A stretch of DNA of 64,000 nt from Chrysemys picta bellii (GCF_011386835.1 NC_088798.1:3100001-3164000), one strand, 5' to 3'. Shown: positions 11,235 to 23,167, counted from the stretch's first letter. Numbers and translations: made by a program. Notes: generated by a model from the letters alone, not told the origin.

Positions 11235-13565
11235 TCTACAATGGTGACGTTATGAGAAGTCAGGGGAAAATGGGGGATGAAAAGAAGAGGCTTGCAATGA
11301 ATGAAAAAAGTCATTTCATTGCTCAAATTAGCGCTCAGTGACAGGTGGCTATAAAATCCTGTGTTTGGATGTGTCGCCACTAAATCCCCCAGGAGCAGTC
11401 AGACACGTCTGTGCATGCAGTTCCTCACAGCCCACTCAAACGGTAAGCAGCACTAACAGCATTCATGCAGACATCTCCCCTCCCACAGCTTTGCAAATGG
11501 AGCTCTATGCGCTTTTTCTTCCCGATAACCTCTCTCTCAGGAGTTCCTCCCGCAGGGAAATCAGCCACTGATAGTGGAGACACCTCTTGTTTGAAGGGAA
11601 AAAATGGACACTTGTTTGAACTGTAAACTAATTAAGAGAGACGACCACTAAGAGCTTAAGGTTCAAACCAGCCTCGCACTCCCACGGACAGTGAGGTAAT
11701 TCCAGTCTGGGGTCAAACTCATAAACCTACAGGGAGCACAGGGAATGTTTAAACCCAACAAGTCTCTCTGCTAAGCATGGGCTATTGCCACATTAACCCC
11801 ACCACCTCACAAATAAACCAGCTGAGCACGAGGAATCCTGTGGCTTCTCCCCATAACTTCGTACAGCTGTGGATGGAGAGCAGAAATACCCTCAACGAAG
11901 CCCAAGGACTTGAAGTTATCCATATTCGAACGCTAATCTGAGCGCTGTCCTAAGGAAAAGGCACTCACACCTGCAATGATTCAACTGGCCTCTGACCTTT
12001 GAACTAATTGCCTGGGCGGTTAGGGTGTGGTGTTCCCCTTTAAAAAAAAACCCATGAAATGCTCTAAGTATGCATCACTTTCCTCAATCATCTTCTTAAC
12101 TCAAGGACATCCAGTATAACCCACACACTGTACCAGGTCTTTCATATCTCCTGCCCTACGTGCTATGTTCTTACACTCTCACAGGGTCAGCACCTGTTCC
12201 AAATGTACATCACTGTTCCTCGATTGTTTACACAGAGATGCCGTTCTCACATAAAGCTGTGGATGTGAAAGCAATGTGCAGCTCAGAGCTAACAGAAATC
12301 CTACAGCAAAAGCTGCTAGCCAACCTTTAAATATCGCAGGCATCCCTTTTTTAAAGGAGGAAAGTCCATATAAAATGTATGGCTCACTTACAGTACAGCT
12401 CTTGGCTCGAAAAATTACCAGTGGGGGGAGGGAAAAAAAACACACTTACTTCAGCTCTTCAAAATCACAGCCACATATGACCTCAATTTGATACAGTGTC
12501 TTTAATCCAAGAGATCCCAAAGCACATAACAAAATGAATGTACCTACTTGTAACTAAGGAGCACTTTGCCCACCAATGAAATGCTGCCACCTCTGGGCTG
12601 AAATGTAGTAGCTGTTTACCGTGCACAGTTTAAGGACAGCCTTGCAAAATTCTATTCACCCACCCACCCACACCAGACCAGCCACGTTTTTGGATGGGTG
12701 AATAAAATAGCAGTAGTAGATTTTGTGCCTGCACTGGTAAGTTTTCATGACAAGTTTGGAAGACTGGTTTACAATTAGCAGTGAATATTCTATCCAAAGG
12801 AAACTGTGGGAGGAATGTAAATTGGCAGAGATGAGATTACCCGAACTGGAATTTAACAAGGACACCGGCTAATACTGCTAGTCTTACAAAACGTGTCATG
12901 AGCATGTGTGACCAGGACTGTTTTATATTTCATCCAAAATACGGCACCTGCAGCAGCTCCGGACTCCCCCAAACCATGCTAGCACATTAGCTACTGACAA
13001 CAGAGGAAAGACGCAGCTTGGTTTCTTAGGACAGTTATAAAGAGTGGATATGCCATATTCACAAATTAATTCCAGCAGCAGATTACCACCAGCTGATGGG
13101 AGAGATCTTAAAAAAATTACATGCGGATTATTATTTTTCCACCTAGCTATTTAATACACTATTGCTTTCAAAGAGACACTGCATTTGTACAGCACCTGCA
13201 ATGGTAAGGTGGCTTTATTTACCACAATGGTTCGTGATGCATTTTTGTCAGAAATAAAGGTCTCAGGATATTATGACTCAGAATCTCTCTCTCCCAACTC
13301 CTAGATATGATGCAAGTGATAAAACAAAGGATAATGTCATAGCTCTCGATTTCTTTAAACTGAAACAATACTCATTATTAAGAATGCCATACAACACTGG
13401 TCGTTACAACCATGACACTGTTTGATAAACAATGCCTCTCAACAGAGCACTTCTTACAGCTGATTACCCTTGAGAAATGACTGAAACATTTCTACCCAGG
13501 GTATACAGCTGCATGGGTTAATGGGCAGAGCACAGGATAAATAGAGTTTTTGGCCAGAGTGATAT

Positions 13566-13885
13566 ATGAACATAAGAACGGCCCTACTGGGTCAGACCAA
13601 AGGTCCATCTAGCCCAGTATCCTGTCTTCTGACAGTGGCCAATGCCAGGTGCCCCAGAGGGAATGAACAGAACAGGTCATCATCAAGTGATCCATCCCCT
13701 GTCGCCCATTCCCAGCTTCTGGAAAAACAGAGGCTAGGGACACCATCCCTGCCCAGTTTGGCTAATAGCCATTGATGGATCTATCCCCCATCAATTGATC
13801 TAGTTCTTTTTTGAACCCTTGAACTGGATGATCAAGTCTGACCTTCTGCATAACATGGGCCAGAGAATTTCATCCAGCGTCTCCT
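13566..13885 (-). mobile_element. CR1 LINE 3' fragments
   Basis: The stretch 13566-13828 starts with AACATAAGAACGGCCCTACT GGGTCAGACC, the reverse of a common turtle CR1 3' end. Only 3' UTR and the last coding residues remain. Immediately adjacent, 13829-13885 (GATCAAGTCTGACCTTCTGC) looks like the tail of a different CR1 subfamily, also reversed. Confidence 0.8.
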
Positions 13886-13904
13886 GCATCTACGTTTTAG
13901 ACAG

Positions 13905-14020
13905 GGAGCTGCTGCTGACTCACTGCCTGACCTTGTACAAATCACTTACTCTGCCTCAGTTCCTCCATCTGTAAAATGGGAACAGCAATACTATCTACCT
14001 CCCCAATTCCCAGGACACTA
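13905..14020 (+). repeat. MIR/CORE-SINE-like repeat
   Basis: It contains GCCTGACCTTGTACAAATCA then CTCAGTTCCTCCATCTGTAA AATGGGAACAGCAA, the characteristic order of MIR elements. Confidence 0.75.
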
Positions 14021-15358
14021 AGTGCCATTGCTTGCTGGTTTTGTAAGCGAGTGCCCATGCTCTCTACTCAGCTGAACGCCTGCTGCTGCAGGCAGCGCTT
14101 TCCTCCACTTGGCTCTGCAGGTCCTCCTGGCCATTCCCAGGGCCAGTGGCTGAATGGAGGTGGGTGGGTGATGGATCTGTACAATTTATTAATCCCGATG
14201 GATACTGTGATGTTGTGTTATGAAAGACGGCTGTACTCTGAGTGCCTGTCTGTATGTGGATCCATTATTGCGGATGGCCCCAGACAGAAACAAAGCAAAA
14301 TACTTAAGGCTGACGACAATACTTAAGCCTCAAAGGATATGCAAAAAAGCAACTGCATCCTTAGGGGAAAAAACAGTTTAGGTGACTCCTCTGAAGGGAG
14401 GCAGTAAGGTAGGATCAGTGGACATTTATTAAGAGAAGAACAAAAAGGGCCAGGAGACCAGGAGGGGTTTAAAAATTAAGAGAAACACAGTAACAGGGGC
14501 CAGAAGGAAGAGGACGCTCAGGCCAGGAGACAGCAAGGTCGCAGAAGCTGGAGAAGTATAACGGAGTATAAAAGTGTTCGGCTGTGCAAAGTCTGCATGT
14601 CCAAAGAGACTTGCACTGTAAACTCCAACCTGTGGGTGCAGTTCTGGCAGAGTATTTAAGTGACTGGGGTACCTCAGGCAGCGCTGACCTTGGGGGCTTA
14701 GGAGCCCCATTTCCACAGAGTCAGTGCCCTGGAAACAAGCCAGGGAGAAACCAGTGCTGCAATCTGCGGAGGCTCTAGGAGCTTAACACAGCCCTGGGGA
14801 TCCAGAGCAGCAGAGGTCAGATTCCCCTCCTGGGGGCGTTCACTGGGAACAGTGACAGGGGAAAAGGGGGCACAGAGTTCCCCTTATCCCATCCGCCCCT
14901 CTCTCTGATGTTTCTCCTTCTTACACATGCACGCAAAAAAAAAAAAGGGATGCAGAGAAAAAGATGGAGAGATGTGGGATAGGGAGTGGAAAGACTTGCC
15001 TGCACTGGGTAAGTTTGCACCAGTGTGGCTGCACTGATGCAATCCCCTAGGGTAGACATGTTGTTCTGCTGTAGCTTACTCAGATTTGAAACTGGGACAG
15101 CGAAAGGGAGAGAGCACGTGCCAAAGAGGAGGCACTAAGCAATGGAGGGGTTAGTATGAATGAGAGGGTAGACTGACTAGAGAAGTAGCCAGTGAAACGG
15201 GGAGGGAATGGGAGAGGGCGAGACGGCATTCACAGATTTTAAACTGGAACTCTGGCAATTATTTGTTCCATACACAACGGGAAAAGTTCCTTCGAATGTT
15301 TGCCAAGTGCTGTGAACATGTAAAGCACTGCCCACAAATGGTAAGCACCAATATAATA

Positions 15359-15500
15359 ACAGGTTTCAGAGTAGCAGCCGTGTTAGTCTGTATCCGCAAA
15401 AAGAACAGGAGTACTTGTGGTACCTTAGAGACTAACAAATTTATTAGAGCATAATAAATTTGTTAGTCTCCAAGGTGCCACAAGTCCTCCTGTTCTTTTT
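15359..15500 (+). mobile_element. Fold-back retro-insertion with 12-bp target duplication
   Basis: The insert is flanked by identical 12-mers ACCAATATAATA (15347-15358 and 15501-15512). It begins ACAGGTTTCAGAGTAGCAGC, runs to AACAAATTTATT, and then turns back. Arms of 48 nt at 15398-15445 and 15453-15500 are inverted copies of each other with a 7-nt loop (AGAGCAT). The sequence is a very abundant turtle repeat by recollection, perhaps derived from a Penelope-like element. No coding region is present. Confidence 0.8.
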
Positions 15501-16217
15501 ACCAATATAATATACATTCCATAGAACATCTGAAACTGCACCTAGAATCGGGCCAACAGCACACCATTTATTGCATACTAAAAGTGATTCAATTCTAACT
15601 GGAACTGAACTTGATTTAGTCAGTTTGGCTCAGATCCAGTCTCCAAGTTCATTTTTCGTATGTTGGGCTAGAAAATGATTTAGGGAAGCTAATCAAGCTT
15701 TGGAAGATTTTCTGTTTTATTAAGGAAGGAGTAACAACTGAAGTTCTGCAACTTAAAGACTTACAACCTTTAGCTCCTTTTATCCCGCCCAACACATGTG
15801 CTCAAGTGGAAAGTCACCTGGGTAAAGAATTATTGCATGAAATCAACAGGACTGAAAAGATGGCAACCCATAAGGGGAGCAAGCGTTACGCAAACATCAG
15901 AAGTCAAAGGATTGTAGGGATGCTCTGAAGAATAGCAGCTCCAGTTACTCGCTTCTACGCCAGTCCCCAAAGGGCCAAGCAGTAGACATCAGATACATTT
16001 TCTTAAATCAAATAATTACAGTGAATGCACGGGAAATAGTGAAACTAAAAACTGGGTCAAAGCTGTAGGTCGCTGCATCGTGGACCTGCCTCCAGCCCCA
16101 TCCTCTTCCCTGCAGAAACTGTGCAGGGTCCTCCAGGTGTGCTCTTGGTGAAGTTTTCTTTCAAGTCCCCTTCACCAATGTCATCTCCGAGATTAGGTGG
16201 ATTTTACTAATGGTTGG

Positions 16218-17325
16218 CTCAAACGATAGAAGTTTGGGCTGGATGAATGGACTATACGGAGGATAGAAAGCTGGCTAGATCGTTGGGCTCAACAGGTAGT
16301 GATCAATGTCTCCTGTCTAGTTGGCAACCAGTATCAAGCACAGTGCCCCAAGGGTCGGTCCTGGGGCCGGTTTTGTTCAATATCTTCATTAATGATCTGG
16401 AGGATGGCGTGAACTTGCATCCTCAGCAAGTTTGCAGATGACACTAAACTAAACTGGGAGGAGTGGTAGATACGCTGGAGGGTAGGGATAGGATACAGAG
16501 GGACCTAGACAAATTAGAGGATTGGGCCAAAAGAAATCTGATGAGGTTCAACAAGGACAAGTGCAGAGTCCTTCACTTAGGACAGAAGAATCCCATGCAT
16601 TGCTACAGACTGGGGACCGAGTGACTAGGAAGCAGTTCTGCAGAAAAGGACCTAGGGGTTACAGTGGATAAGAAGCTGGATATGAGTCAACAGTGTGCCC
16701 TTGTTGCCAAGAAGGCTAATGGCATTTTGGGCTGTATACGTAGGGGCATTGCCAGCTGATCGAGGGACGTGATCATTCCCCTCTATTCGACATTGGTGAG
16801 GCCTCATCTGGAGTACTGTGTCCAGTTTTGGGCCCCACACTAAAAGAAGGATGTGGAAAAATTGGAAAGAGTCCAGCGGAGGGCAACAAAAATGATTAGG
16901 GGTCTGGAGCACATGACTTATGAGGAGAGGCTGAGGGAACTGGGATTGTTTAGTCTGCAGAAGAGAAGAACGAAGGGGGATTTGATAGCTGCTTTCAACT
17001 ACCTGAAAGGGGGTTCCAAAGAGGGTGGATCTAAACTGTTCTCAGTGGTGACAGATGACAGAACAAGGAGCAATGGTCTCAAATTGCAGTGGGGGAGGTT
17101 TAGGTTGGATATTAGGAAACACTATTTCACTAGGAGGGTGGTGAAGCACTGGAATGGGTTACCTAGGGAGGTGGTGAAATCTCCTTCCTTAGAGGTTTTT
17201 AAGGCCCAGCTTGACAAAGCCCTGGCTGGGATGATTTAGTTGGGGATTGGTCCTGCTTTGAGCAGGGGGTTGGACTAGATGACCTCCGAGGTCCCTTCCA
17301 ACCTTGATATTCTATGATTCTATGA
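16218..17325 (+). mobile_element. CR1 LINE, 5'-truncated
   Basis: The translated pieces include [20 protein letters not shown] (reverse transcriptase), a KFADDTK-type motif broken by a small insertion near 16440, and the C-terminal block ending [20 protein letters not shown]. The 3' end reads GGACTAGATGACCTCCGAGG and finishes in ATTCTATGATTCTATGA. Several frameshifts separate the pieces, so it is inactive. Confidence 0.92.
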
Positions 17326-18649
17326 AAGGAAATCTATGGTCTGCAAAATCTGCAGATTTAAAGCAATTGCTGGGCTCCACACTGTCATTAAAACAAACAC
17401 CCTAAATTGCAACTAAAATAATCACAATGCAACTAAAAACTTAACTGGGGGCAGAAAAGACAAGGTGAAAATGAGTGCGTCCCTTTTACTGGGTGGTGCC
17501 AGCAGCAGGATAAGATCAACAGCTTTCACAGCGTTCTATGGCTCCCACTGGGTGCCAACCTAATGGACATCCAATCAAAGCCATCCCCTTCTGTCCAATC
17601 AATTCATTAAAGAAAGATTTGAAAACCCCTCCACCCCCTGCCCCTGGTGTGCCCAGCCCCACATACGGGAAGAGGGGCAGTGAGTGCCTCAGCGCTGAAA
17701 TCCTCATTTCGAAAGCATGGGGTTTTTCAAGACTGAACTTGTGCAGTCTTAAAAGAGCTTCTTTTAAAAGAGCGTTTGAAGCTAAAAGTGGCGTGTTCAT
17801 AAAATGCCAGCAAATACCGCTCCTCCTCACCTGCTGCTTTTACAACGCAAACACAAAGCAAAACACACGGCTTTAATTCATAACTAGTGTGGCTGCTCAG
17901 TGCCAGAGGCCACCCACCCTGTGGGATGCCAGTAGCCCCGTGACTCAGGCAGGCACTGGAGTTGCTTCAGCAGCTGGGCCTTGTAGGCACTAACCCTGGT
18001 AGATCCCAATAACCACTCCGACACACATGGCTAAGGGAAGGGGTATTTTACTGGGGGGGCAGGAAAGGAAAAGGTTGCAAATACCCTAGGTTCAGAGGCT
18101 TAGCCCGTTACAATTCAAAGTGAACAGCAGCAGTGGTTCTGGGTCCCTTGGGCAGTCCAATAAAGAGTCAAGACTCTTCAGGGATAATGCCTGGGGTGCC
18201 TTCCCCAGTCCAGGCTCAGTTACCATCTCTCATTGGGGCCCCTCTGCACTGACTCCCCACCATCCACTGCAGTTCCCCAGCAAGTCCCACAAAGGCCTGC
18301 AGCCAGCTGTACGGTCCGGCAGCCACAGCCTGTTCCACGTGTGGCTCTCAGTGCCGTTCTAGGGATTCCACTTCGCTCCAGCTTCTCGGCAGCTCCTGGC
18401 TTCCAAACTGAGCCCAGCCATTCCTGGCTAGGACCTTTCCCCTCACCTGGCCAGGAGGAAGGGGATGCAGTGGGAAGCAGGCTGAAGGGAGTTGGAGTCC
18501 CCTGCTTGGCAAATCCATCACAACAGTCATCTCTTTTGCCATAATCACATTCCATGGGGCCCAAGGAGAGCCTGCAAAGACTGGCTGGTAGAAGGAGAGG
18601 TTTTTTGGGGGGCTTTTTTTTTTTTTTTATTAAACAACTCGTTTTTATG

Positions 18650-18742
18650 ATCTCATCATTATTTAGCGCTGTGAGTGTGGTGCTGTACAAAACTTGGGTA
18701 AGACTGGCTCTGGCCCTACAAAAAGCTTACAGCGTAAGAGGG
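18650..18742 (-). repeat. Ancient L2/L3-like LINE tail, reverse orientation
   Basis: GTGCTGTACAAAACTTGGGT and CTACAAAAAGCTTACAGCG correspond to the reverse of the tail seen at 62661-62838. It is preceded by a T-rich run near 18617-18629. Confidence 0.4.
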
Positions 18743-19229
18743 AAGAGAGAGGGGACAGGAAGCATGTATAAACCCAAAGGGAAAAACTCTAGTATTCTTA
18801 TGTTTTACATTATAAAAGGTGTCTCAGTCTAAGCCAATACAGGACTTCCCCTGCAGTAAAACTGGTAGCACTGTCACTTCCTTGGACCTTGATATACGGT
18901 GAGGGAAGTACTTTCATTTCATGCTTCCTGTGGTCACTCTCTGCTGAATTAGTGTTCTGAACTGCAATTCCCTTCGACTTCCCTACGAGGCCTAGTGCTT
19001 CTGTCTCACCTTTGATACACAACAAGGATTTAAAACAAAGAAGCCAAATAGATTCGCATTGCAGATTCACAGAACTGCTGCCCTTTTGCGATTGGGTAAC
19101 ACATCAGCCACACCTTGCTCCTTGACAGATCTCACTCAGTATGCATGAATGGCAAGATATTTAGTCTGTCAGGTAAGGGCAATCAACTGAATGGCTCCAG
19201 CCTAGCCAGAAGTTAATGAACATCACTGG

Positions 19230-19263
19230 GGCCTTGGCTACACTTGCAGATGTACAGCGCTGT
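19230..19263 (+). repeat. Harbinger left terminal inverted repeat
   Basis: It pairs with 23168-23200. The two differ at only a few positions plus one indel over about 34 bp and share the outer 12 bp GGCCTTGGCTAC. Confidence 0.85.
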
Positions 19264-19455
19264 GAGTTAAACCTGACTTTGTGCAGCTGAGTAGGGAAAG
19301 CGCTGCAGTCTGTCCACACTGACAGCTGCCCAGCGCACTGTCGTGGCCACATTTGTGGCAATTGCAGCGCTATTGGAAGCGGTGCATTATGGGCAGCTAT
19401 TCCACAGAGCACCTTTTCCCATTCTGGCGCCGTGGGTTGTGAGAAGGGGGCGTAG

Positions 19456-20835
19456 GTGCGGGGCATTCTGGGTCCTGTCCCAACGCCCCGTGATGCATCG
19501 CTTTGCATCCCAGAAATCCCTTCGTTTCCGTCCACCTTTGGCGCCATCTTTCAACGGTTTCTGTGCAGCGTGATCTGTCTGCGGGAAATGGAGCCCGAAC
19601 TGCTGAGGCGTATGCTGACGAGTCTCGCCAGCACGTCACGTTTGGCTGTCGAACTATTCCTTAAGATCCAAAGTGATAGTGAGAGTGAGGAGTCCAACGA
19701 TGCTATCGAGCCGCGTAACGCGTACGACACGAAATTGCTTGTGGCATTCACGGACATGCTTAGCACCGTGGAACGCCACTTTTGGGCTCGGGAAACAAGC
19801 ACTGAGTGGTGGGATCACATCGTCATGGAAGTCTGGGATGACGAGCAATGGCTGCAGAACTTTTGGATGAGAAAAGCCACTTTCACGGGACTGTGTGAGG
19901 AGCTTGCCCCCACCCTGTGGCGCAAGGACACGAGATTGAGAGCTGCCCTGTCAGTGGAGAAGCGGGTGGCTATTGCAATCTGGAAGCTGGCAACTCCAGA
20001 CAGCTACCGGTCGGTCGCAAACCAGTTTGGAGTGGGAAAGTCGACTGTTGGAATCGTGTTGATGCAAGTTTGCAAGGCCATTAATCGCATCCTACTCAGA
20101 AGAACCGTGACTCTGGGTAACGTGCAGGAAATAGTGGATGGCTTTGCACAAATGGGGTTCCCTAACTGTGGAGGGGTGATAGATGGGACGCCCATTCCTA
20201 TTCTGGCACCACCCCATCTAGGATCCGAGTACGTTAATCGGAAGGGGTATTTCTCTATGGTTCTCCAGGCGCTTGTGGATCACCGTGGGCGTTTCATTGA
20301 CATTAACACAGGCTGTCCCGGAAAGATGCATGACGCACGCATCTTTTGGAACACTTGGCTGTTCAGGAAGATGAAGGCCGGGACTTTTTTCCCAGAGCGG
20401 AAGATCACGGTAGGGGAAGTTGAAATGCCCATTGTGATCCTTGGAGATCCCGCTTACCCGTTAATGCCGTGGCTCATGAAACCCTACACAGGGAGCCTTG
20501 ACAGCAGCAAGGAAAGGTTCAACTACAGGCTGAGCCGGTGCCGAATGACTGTGGAGTGTGCCTTTGGCCGTTTAAAGGCCCGCTGGCGATCTCTGTATGG
20601 GAAGCTGGACTTGGCCGAAAACAGCTTCCCCGCGGTTATATCCGCGTGCTGTGCCCTCCATAATATTTGTGAAGGGAAGGGTGAAAGCTTCACTCAGGCA
20701 TGGACCTCTGAGGTTCAACACCTGGAGGCTGAATTTGCACAGCCAGAGAGCAGGGCTATTACAGGGGCCCAGCGTGGGGCTGCAAGGATTAGGGATTCCT
20801 TGAGGGAGCAATTTGAGGCTGAAAACCAGCAGTGA
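19456..20835 (+). CDS. Harbinger (HARBI1-like) DDE transposase, intact ORF
   Basis: This 459-codon ORF encodes a PIF/Harbinger transposase, which cuts and joins transposon ends together with a Myb-like partner that aids nuclear import and end binding. A helix-turn-helix-like region (YRSVANQFGVGKSTVGIVLM) precedes the DDE_Tnp_4-type catalytic core. Catalytic residues are D243 (GGVIDGTPIPI), D331 (ILGDPAYPL) and E367 (MTVECAFGRLKARW), with 35 residues between the second D and the E, as usual in this superfamily. Other hallmarks are KGYFSMVLQALVDHRG, CPGKMHDARIF and CALHNICE. A second in-frame Met at 19588 (MEPELLRRM) is a plausible real start and would remove 44 residues. No stops or frameshifts are seen, so activity or recent activity is possible. 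Confidence 0.93.
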   Translation: MRGILGPVPTPRDASLCIPEIPSFPSTFGAIFQRFLCSVICLREMEPELLRRMLTSLASTSRLAVELFLKIQSDSESEESNDAIEPRNAYDTKLLVAFTDMLSTVERHFWARETSTEWWDHIVMEVWDDEQWLQNFWMRKATFTGLCEELAPTLWRKDTRLRAALSVEKRVAIAIWKLATPDSYRSVANQFGVGKSTVGIVLMQVCKAINRILLRRTVTLGNVQEIVDGFAQMGFPNCGGVIDGTPIPILAPPHLGSEYVNRKGYFSMVLQALVDHRGRFIDINTGCPGKMHDARIFWNTWLFRKMKAGTFFPERKITVGEVEMPIVILGDPAYPLMPWLMKPYTGSLDSSKERFNYRLSRCRMTVECAFGRLKARWRSLYGKLDLAENSFPAVISACCALHNICEGKGESFTQAWTSEVQHLEAEFAQPESRAITGAQRGAARIRDSLREQFEAENQQ

Positions 20836-20996
20836 TATCTGGTGCCCTGCACGGGAGTGAAGTGCAGTAGTTCCAATCTTTAGGAATCAGTGTTTGCTAA
20901 GCAGACAAGCAGACTTGCAGTGACTGTTTATTTCCTGGGCTAAGGAGTCTTTTACTTATGCAATAATAATGAATGTTTTCAAAGCCAAAAAATCCA

Positions 20997-21002
20997 TTTA
21001 TT
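20997..21002 (-). terminator. Polyadenylation signal AATAAA of the Harbinger Myb-like gene
   Basis: Minus-strand AATAAA lies about 40 nt beyond the likely stop of the second Myb-gene exon at 21040. Confidence 0.6.
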
Positions 21003-21039
21003 GAAAAGAAACAAGGGGGTGGAGTGGGGAACGGTACAA

Positions 21040-21536
21040 TCACAGATTCGCGTCTGTCCTGTCTGGTGTGCTGTGCAGTGAGTGCTGCACTTCAGGACAG
21101 CTATACTGCATGGTGATGGGGGTTGAGTGCAGAGGGTAAGGGTCGTGGTTTTCAGGGGAGGGGTGGTGAAGATACTGGTGTTGGAGGCAGCGGGTGGCAT
21201 GAAGAACACTGAAGTTGGGGAAAGTGGGTTGGAGGTGACAGTGGGGCACAACGGAAAGAGTTTTGGGACAAGGGCTGTGGGGGGGGGGGGGCATTTGCAG
21301 TACTGCTCCTCTTTCTGCATGGCTACCAGCTCCTGGATAGCATCTGCTTGGCGCTCCAGGATGCTTATGAGCCTATCAGTGCTTTGCCGCCGGTGCGCTG
21401 CGTTTTCCTGGCAGATCCTGCTTTCTCTCTCCCTCCAGTCCTGTGCTTTCTCATTCTCTTTAATAGATTGCCGCATCACTTCTTGCAGCATGTCTTCTTT
21501 GCTTTTTCGCGGTCTCTTCCTTAGTCTTTGTAGTCT
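21040..21536 (-). pseudogene. Harbinger Myb/SANT-like partner, exon 2
   Basis: This is the minus-strand second exon of the DNA-binding partner gene. It starts after a GCTTGCTCAG acceptor and encodes a basic stretch (RKRPRKSKE) and a probable coiled coil (IKENEKAQDWRERESRICQE, then DRLISILERQADAIQELVAM). The coiled coil is likely for dimerisation or transposase contact. The frame breaks in a C-run (G-run on plus, 21279-21291). The other frame then reads proline-rich sequence to a stop at 21040. A longer alternative frame ends at 20979, but the 21040 stop looks original. Confidence 0.65.
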
Positions 21537-21866
21537 CTGAGCAAGCGATAAGAGGGACGGCTAAGGTCTCAAGGTTGATGCAGTTGTATAGGCAAAATGC
21601 AACATTTAACAGAGGCAGCATTGTTTATACCAGACAGAGTAATGATTCCCCCCGCACTTAAGGAGTAGAAAACACACAGGGTCTACACAACAGCATAATT
21701 TTCCCGTCCGAAACAGAGCACACATATCCCATGGGAGCCTCAAAATGGTGAGTAAGGGGGACTGATTGTTTCAGGGCTGCACTGTCCTCTGGGTTTCTGT
21801 ACCTTGGGGAGAGCCAACAGCTTCAGGGGGCACCTACACTGAACACCGTCCCAACATTTTTCACAG

Positions 21867-22169
21867 GAGTTCGTCCTGGACGATATCTCGCTGCTGAGGG
21901 TGACCTGGGAAGCAAGGGAGGGTCTTCTACTGCAATGCAGCTTCCGCCCTGGCCCATATGCAGCTTGCCTGTGTGCAGCAATGGTCCCCCCGCCCCTCGC
22001 GGCACAGTGGCGCGGACACGTTAGCCTGGCTGGGACAAGGACCACGGTGGCTCTCCCCATAAACCTGCGCAAGCGCATTGCACACGTTCTGGATAAGACA
22101 TTCAAGGAGATTACCGAGGCCGATTACCGCAATGTGATAAACCACATCAATGCACTATTCCGCATCTAG
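21867..22169 (+). CDS. Third Harbinger ORF: terminal exon of about 100 codons, unknown function
   Basis: A plus-strand open stretch follows a TTTTTCACAG acceptor at 21857-21866. It reads EFVLDDISLLRVTWEAREGL, then CSFRPGPYAACLCAAMV, then an end VLDKTFKEITEADYRNVINH INALFRI with a stop at 22167-22169. The last 35 residues look like amphipathic helices. There is no ATG at the start, so it should be a 3' exon whose 5' exons I cannot place. It lies inside the intron of the minus-strand Myb-like gene and is not part of the transposase ORF. I do not recognise the family. The alternative is a chance ORF, but the acceptor, the bias and the clean end argue for coding. Confidence 0.45.
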   Translation, partial: EFVLDDISLLRVTWEAREGLLLQCSFRPGPYAACLCAAMVPPPLAAQWRGHVSLAGTRTTVALPINLRKRIAHVLDKTFKEITEADYRNVINHINALFRI

Positions 22170-22271
22170 GCATGCATGCCTAACCTTCCTCTCCCAAAGA
22201 GCCCGCACCGAAAAAATTCCTTCCCCCCCCAAAAAAACCAAACAAACAAACAAACAAAAAAAACCGCTTAC

Positions 22272-22792
22272 CGGGAACCTGCTCGTCTGTTTGTCCTCCA
22301 CCAAGTACCAGCCGCTGCGACTGGCTACCTTCCTCCTGGCTCGAGAAGAGCTCCTGGCTGCATGGCTCCAGGGATTCCGGGGTGTCTCCATCCGGCCCAC
22401 CACCATCACTCCCGTTTTCCTCCTCCTCCTCCTCCGCTCCCCACACCGGCTCTGAAGTGTCCATGGTGGTGCTCGGAGTGGAGGTGGGGTTAACTCCAAG
22501 AATCGCATCCAGCTCTGTAGAATCGTCAGGTCGCGGGGGGAGCACCCGAGCGGCCGTTTGCGTCGCGGGCTTTGCGGTAGGCACTCTGCAGCTCCTTCAC
22601 TTTAATCCTGCACTGCAGGGTGTCCCGGTCATGGCCCCTTTCCATCATGTCCTTTGATACCTTCCCGAAGGTATCGTAATTCCTACGGCTGGAGCGCAGC
22701 TGGGACTGTACAGCTTCCTCCCCCTAAATACTGATGAGGTCCAGCAACTCGCCATTGCTCCATGCTGGGGCTCGCTTGGCGCGTGGAGGCAT
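22272..22792 (-). pseudogene. Harbinger Myb/SANT-like partner, exon 1, broken
   Basis: Minus-strand translation begins MPPRAKRAPAWSNGELLDLI SI, the first helix of a Myb/SANT-like DNA-binding domain typical of Harbinger second proteins. A stop (22724-22726) sits where the family usually has the Trp of a WGEE motif, consistent with TGG to TAG. The same frame continues GEEAVQSQLRSSRRNYDTFG and KELQSAYRKARDANGR to a second stop at 22526-22528. A small deletion then shifts the frame into an acidic stretch (GAEEEEEENGSDGG). The exon ends at a GTAAGC donor below 22272. Two stops and a frameshift mean the partner protein cannot be made from this copy. Confidence 0.8.
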
Positions 22793-23167
22793 GGTCACCT
22801 GGAAAGATGCGTTGATAGCACTCCACGCCACGCCGGGCTGAGCAAACAGGAAGGGGATTTTTAAAATTCCCGGGGAATGTAAAGGGTGGGTCACATGGTT
22901 GGTTACCTGAGGCCAGGGCAGTAGAGTTTGAACTGATGACCAGAGTGGCAAGAACAGGCATTGTGGGATACTGCCGAATAATTCTGGAGGCCATTGACAG
23001 CGCATTGGGCGGCCACACTGGTGCCGCAGCGCTGCGGCAGAAGTGCAATACTCGCCATTCCTCTCGGAGAGGTGGCGTACATGCAGCGCTGCAACCACAG
23101 AGATACAGCGCTGCAAATGCCTTGCCAGTGTGGACGGGGAGTGAGTTACAGCGCTGGGGGCGGCTTT

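Noticed and set aside
15398..15500. microRNA-like hairpin
   Set aside because: The long inverted arms are explained by a multicopy fold-back insertion with target duplications.
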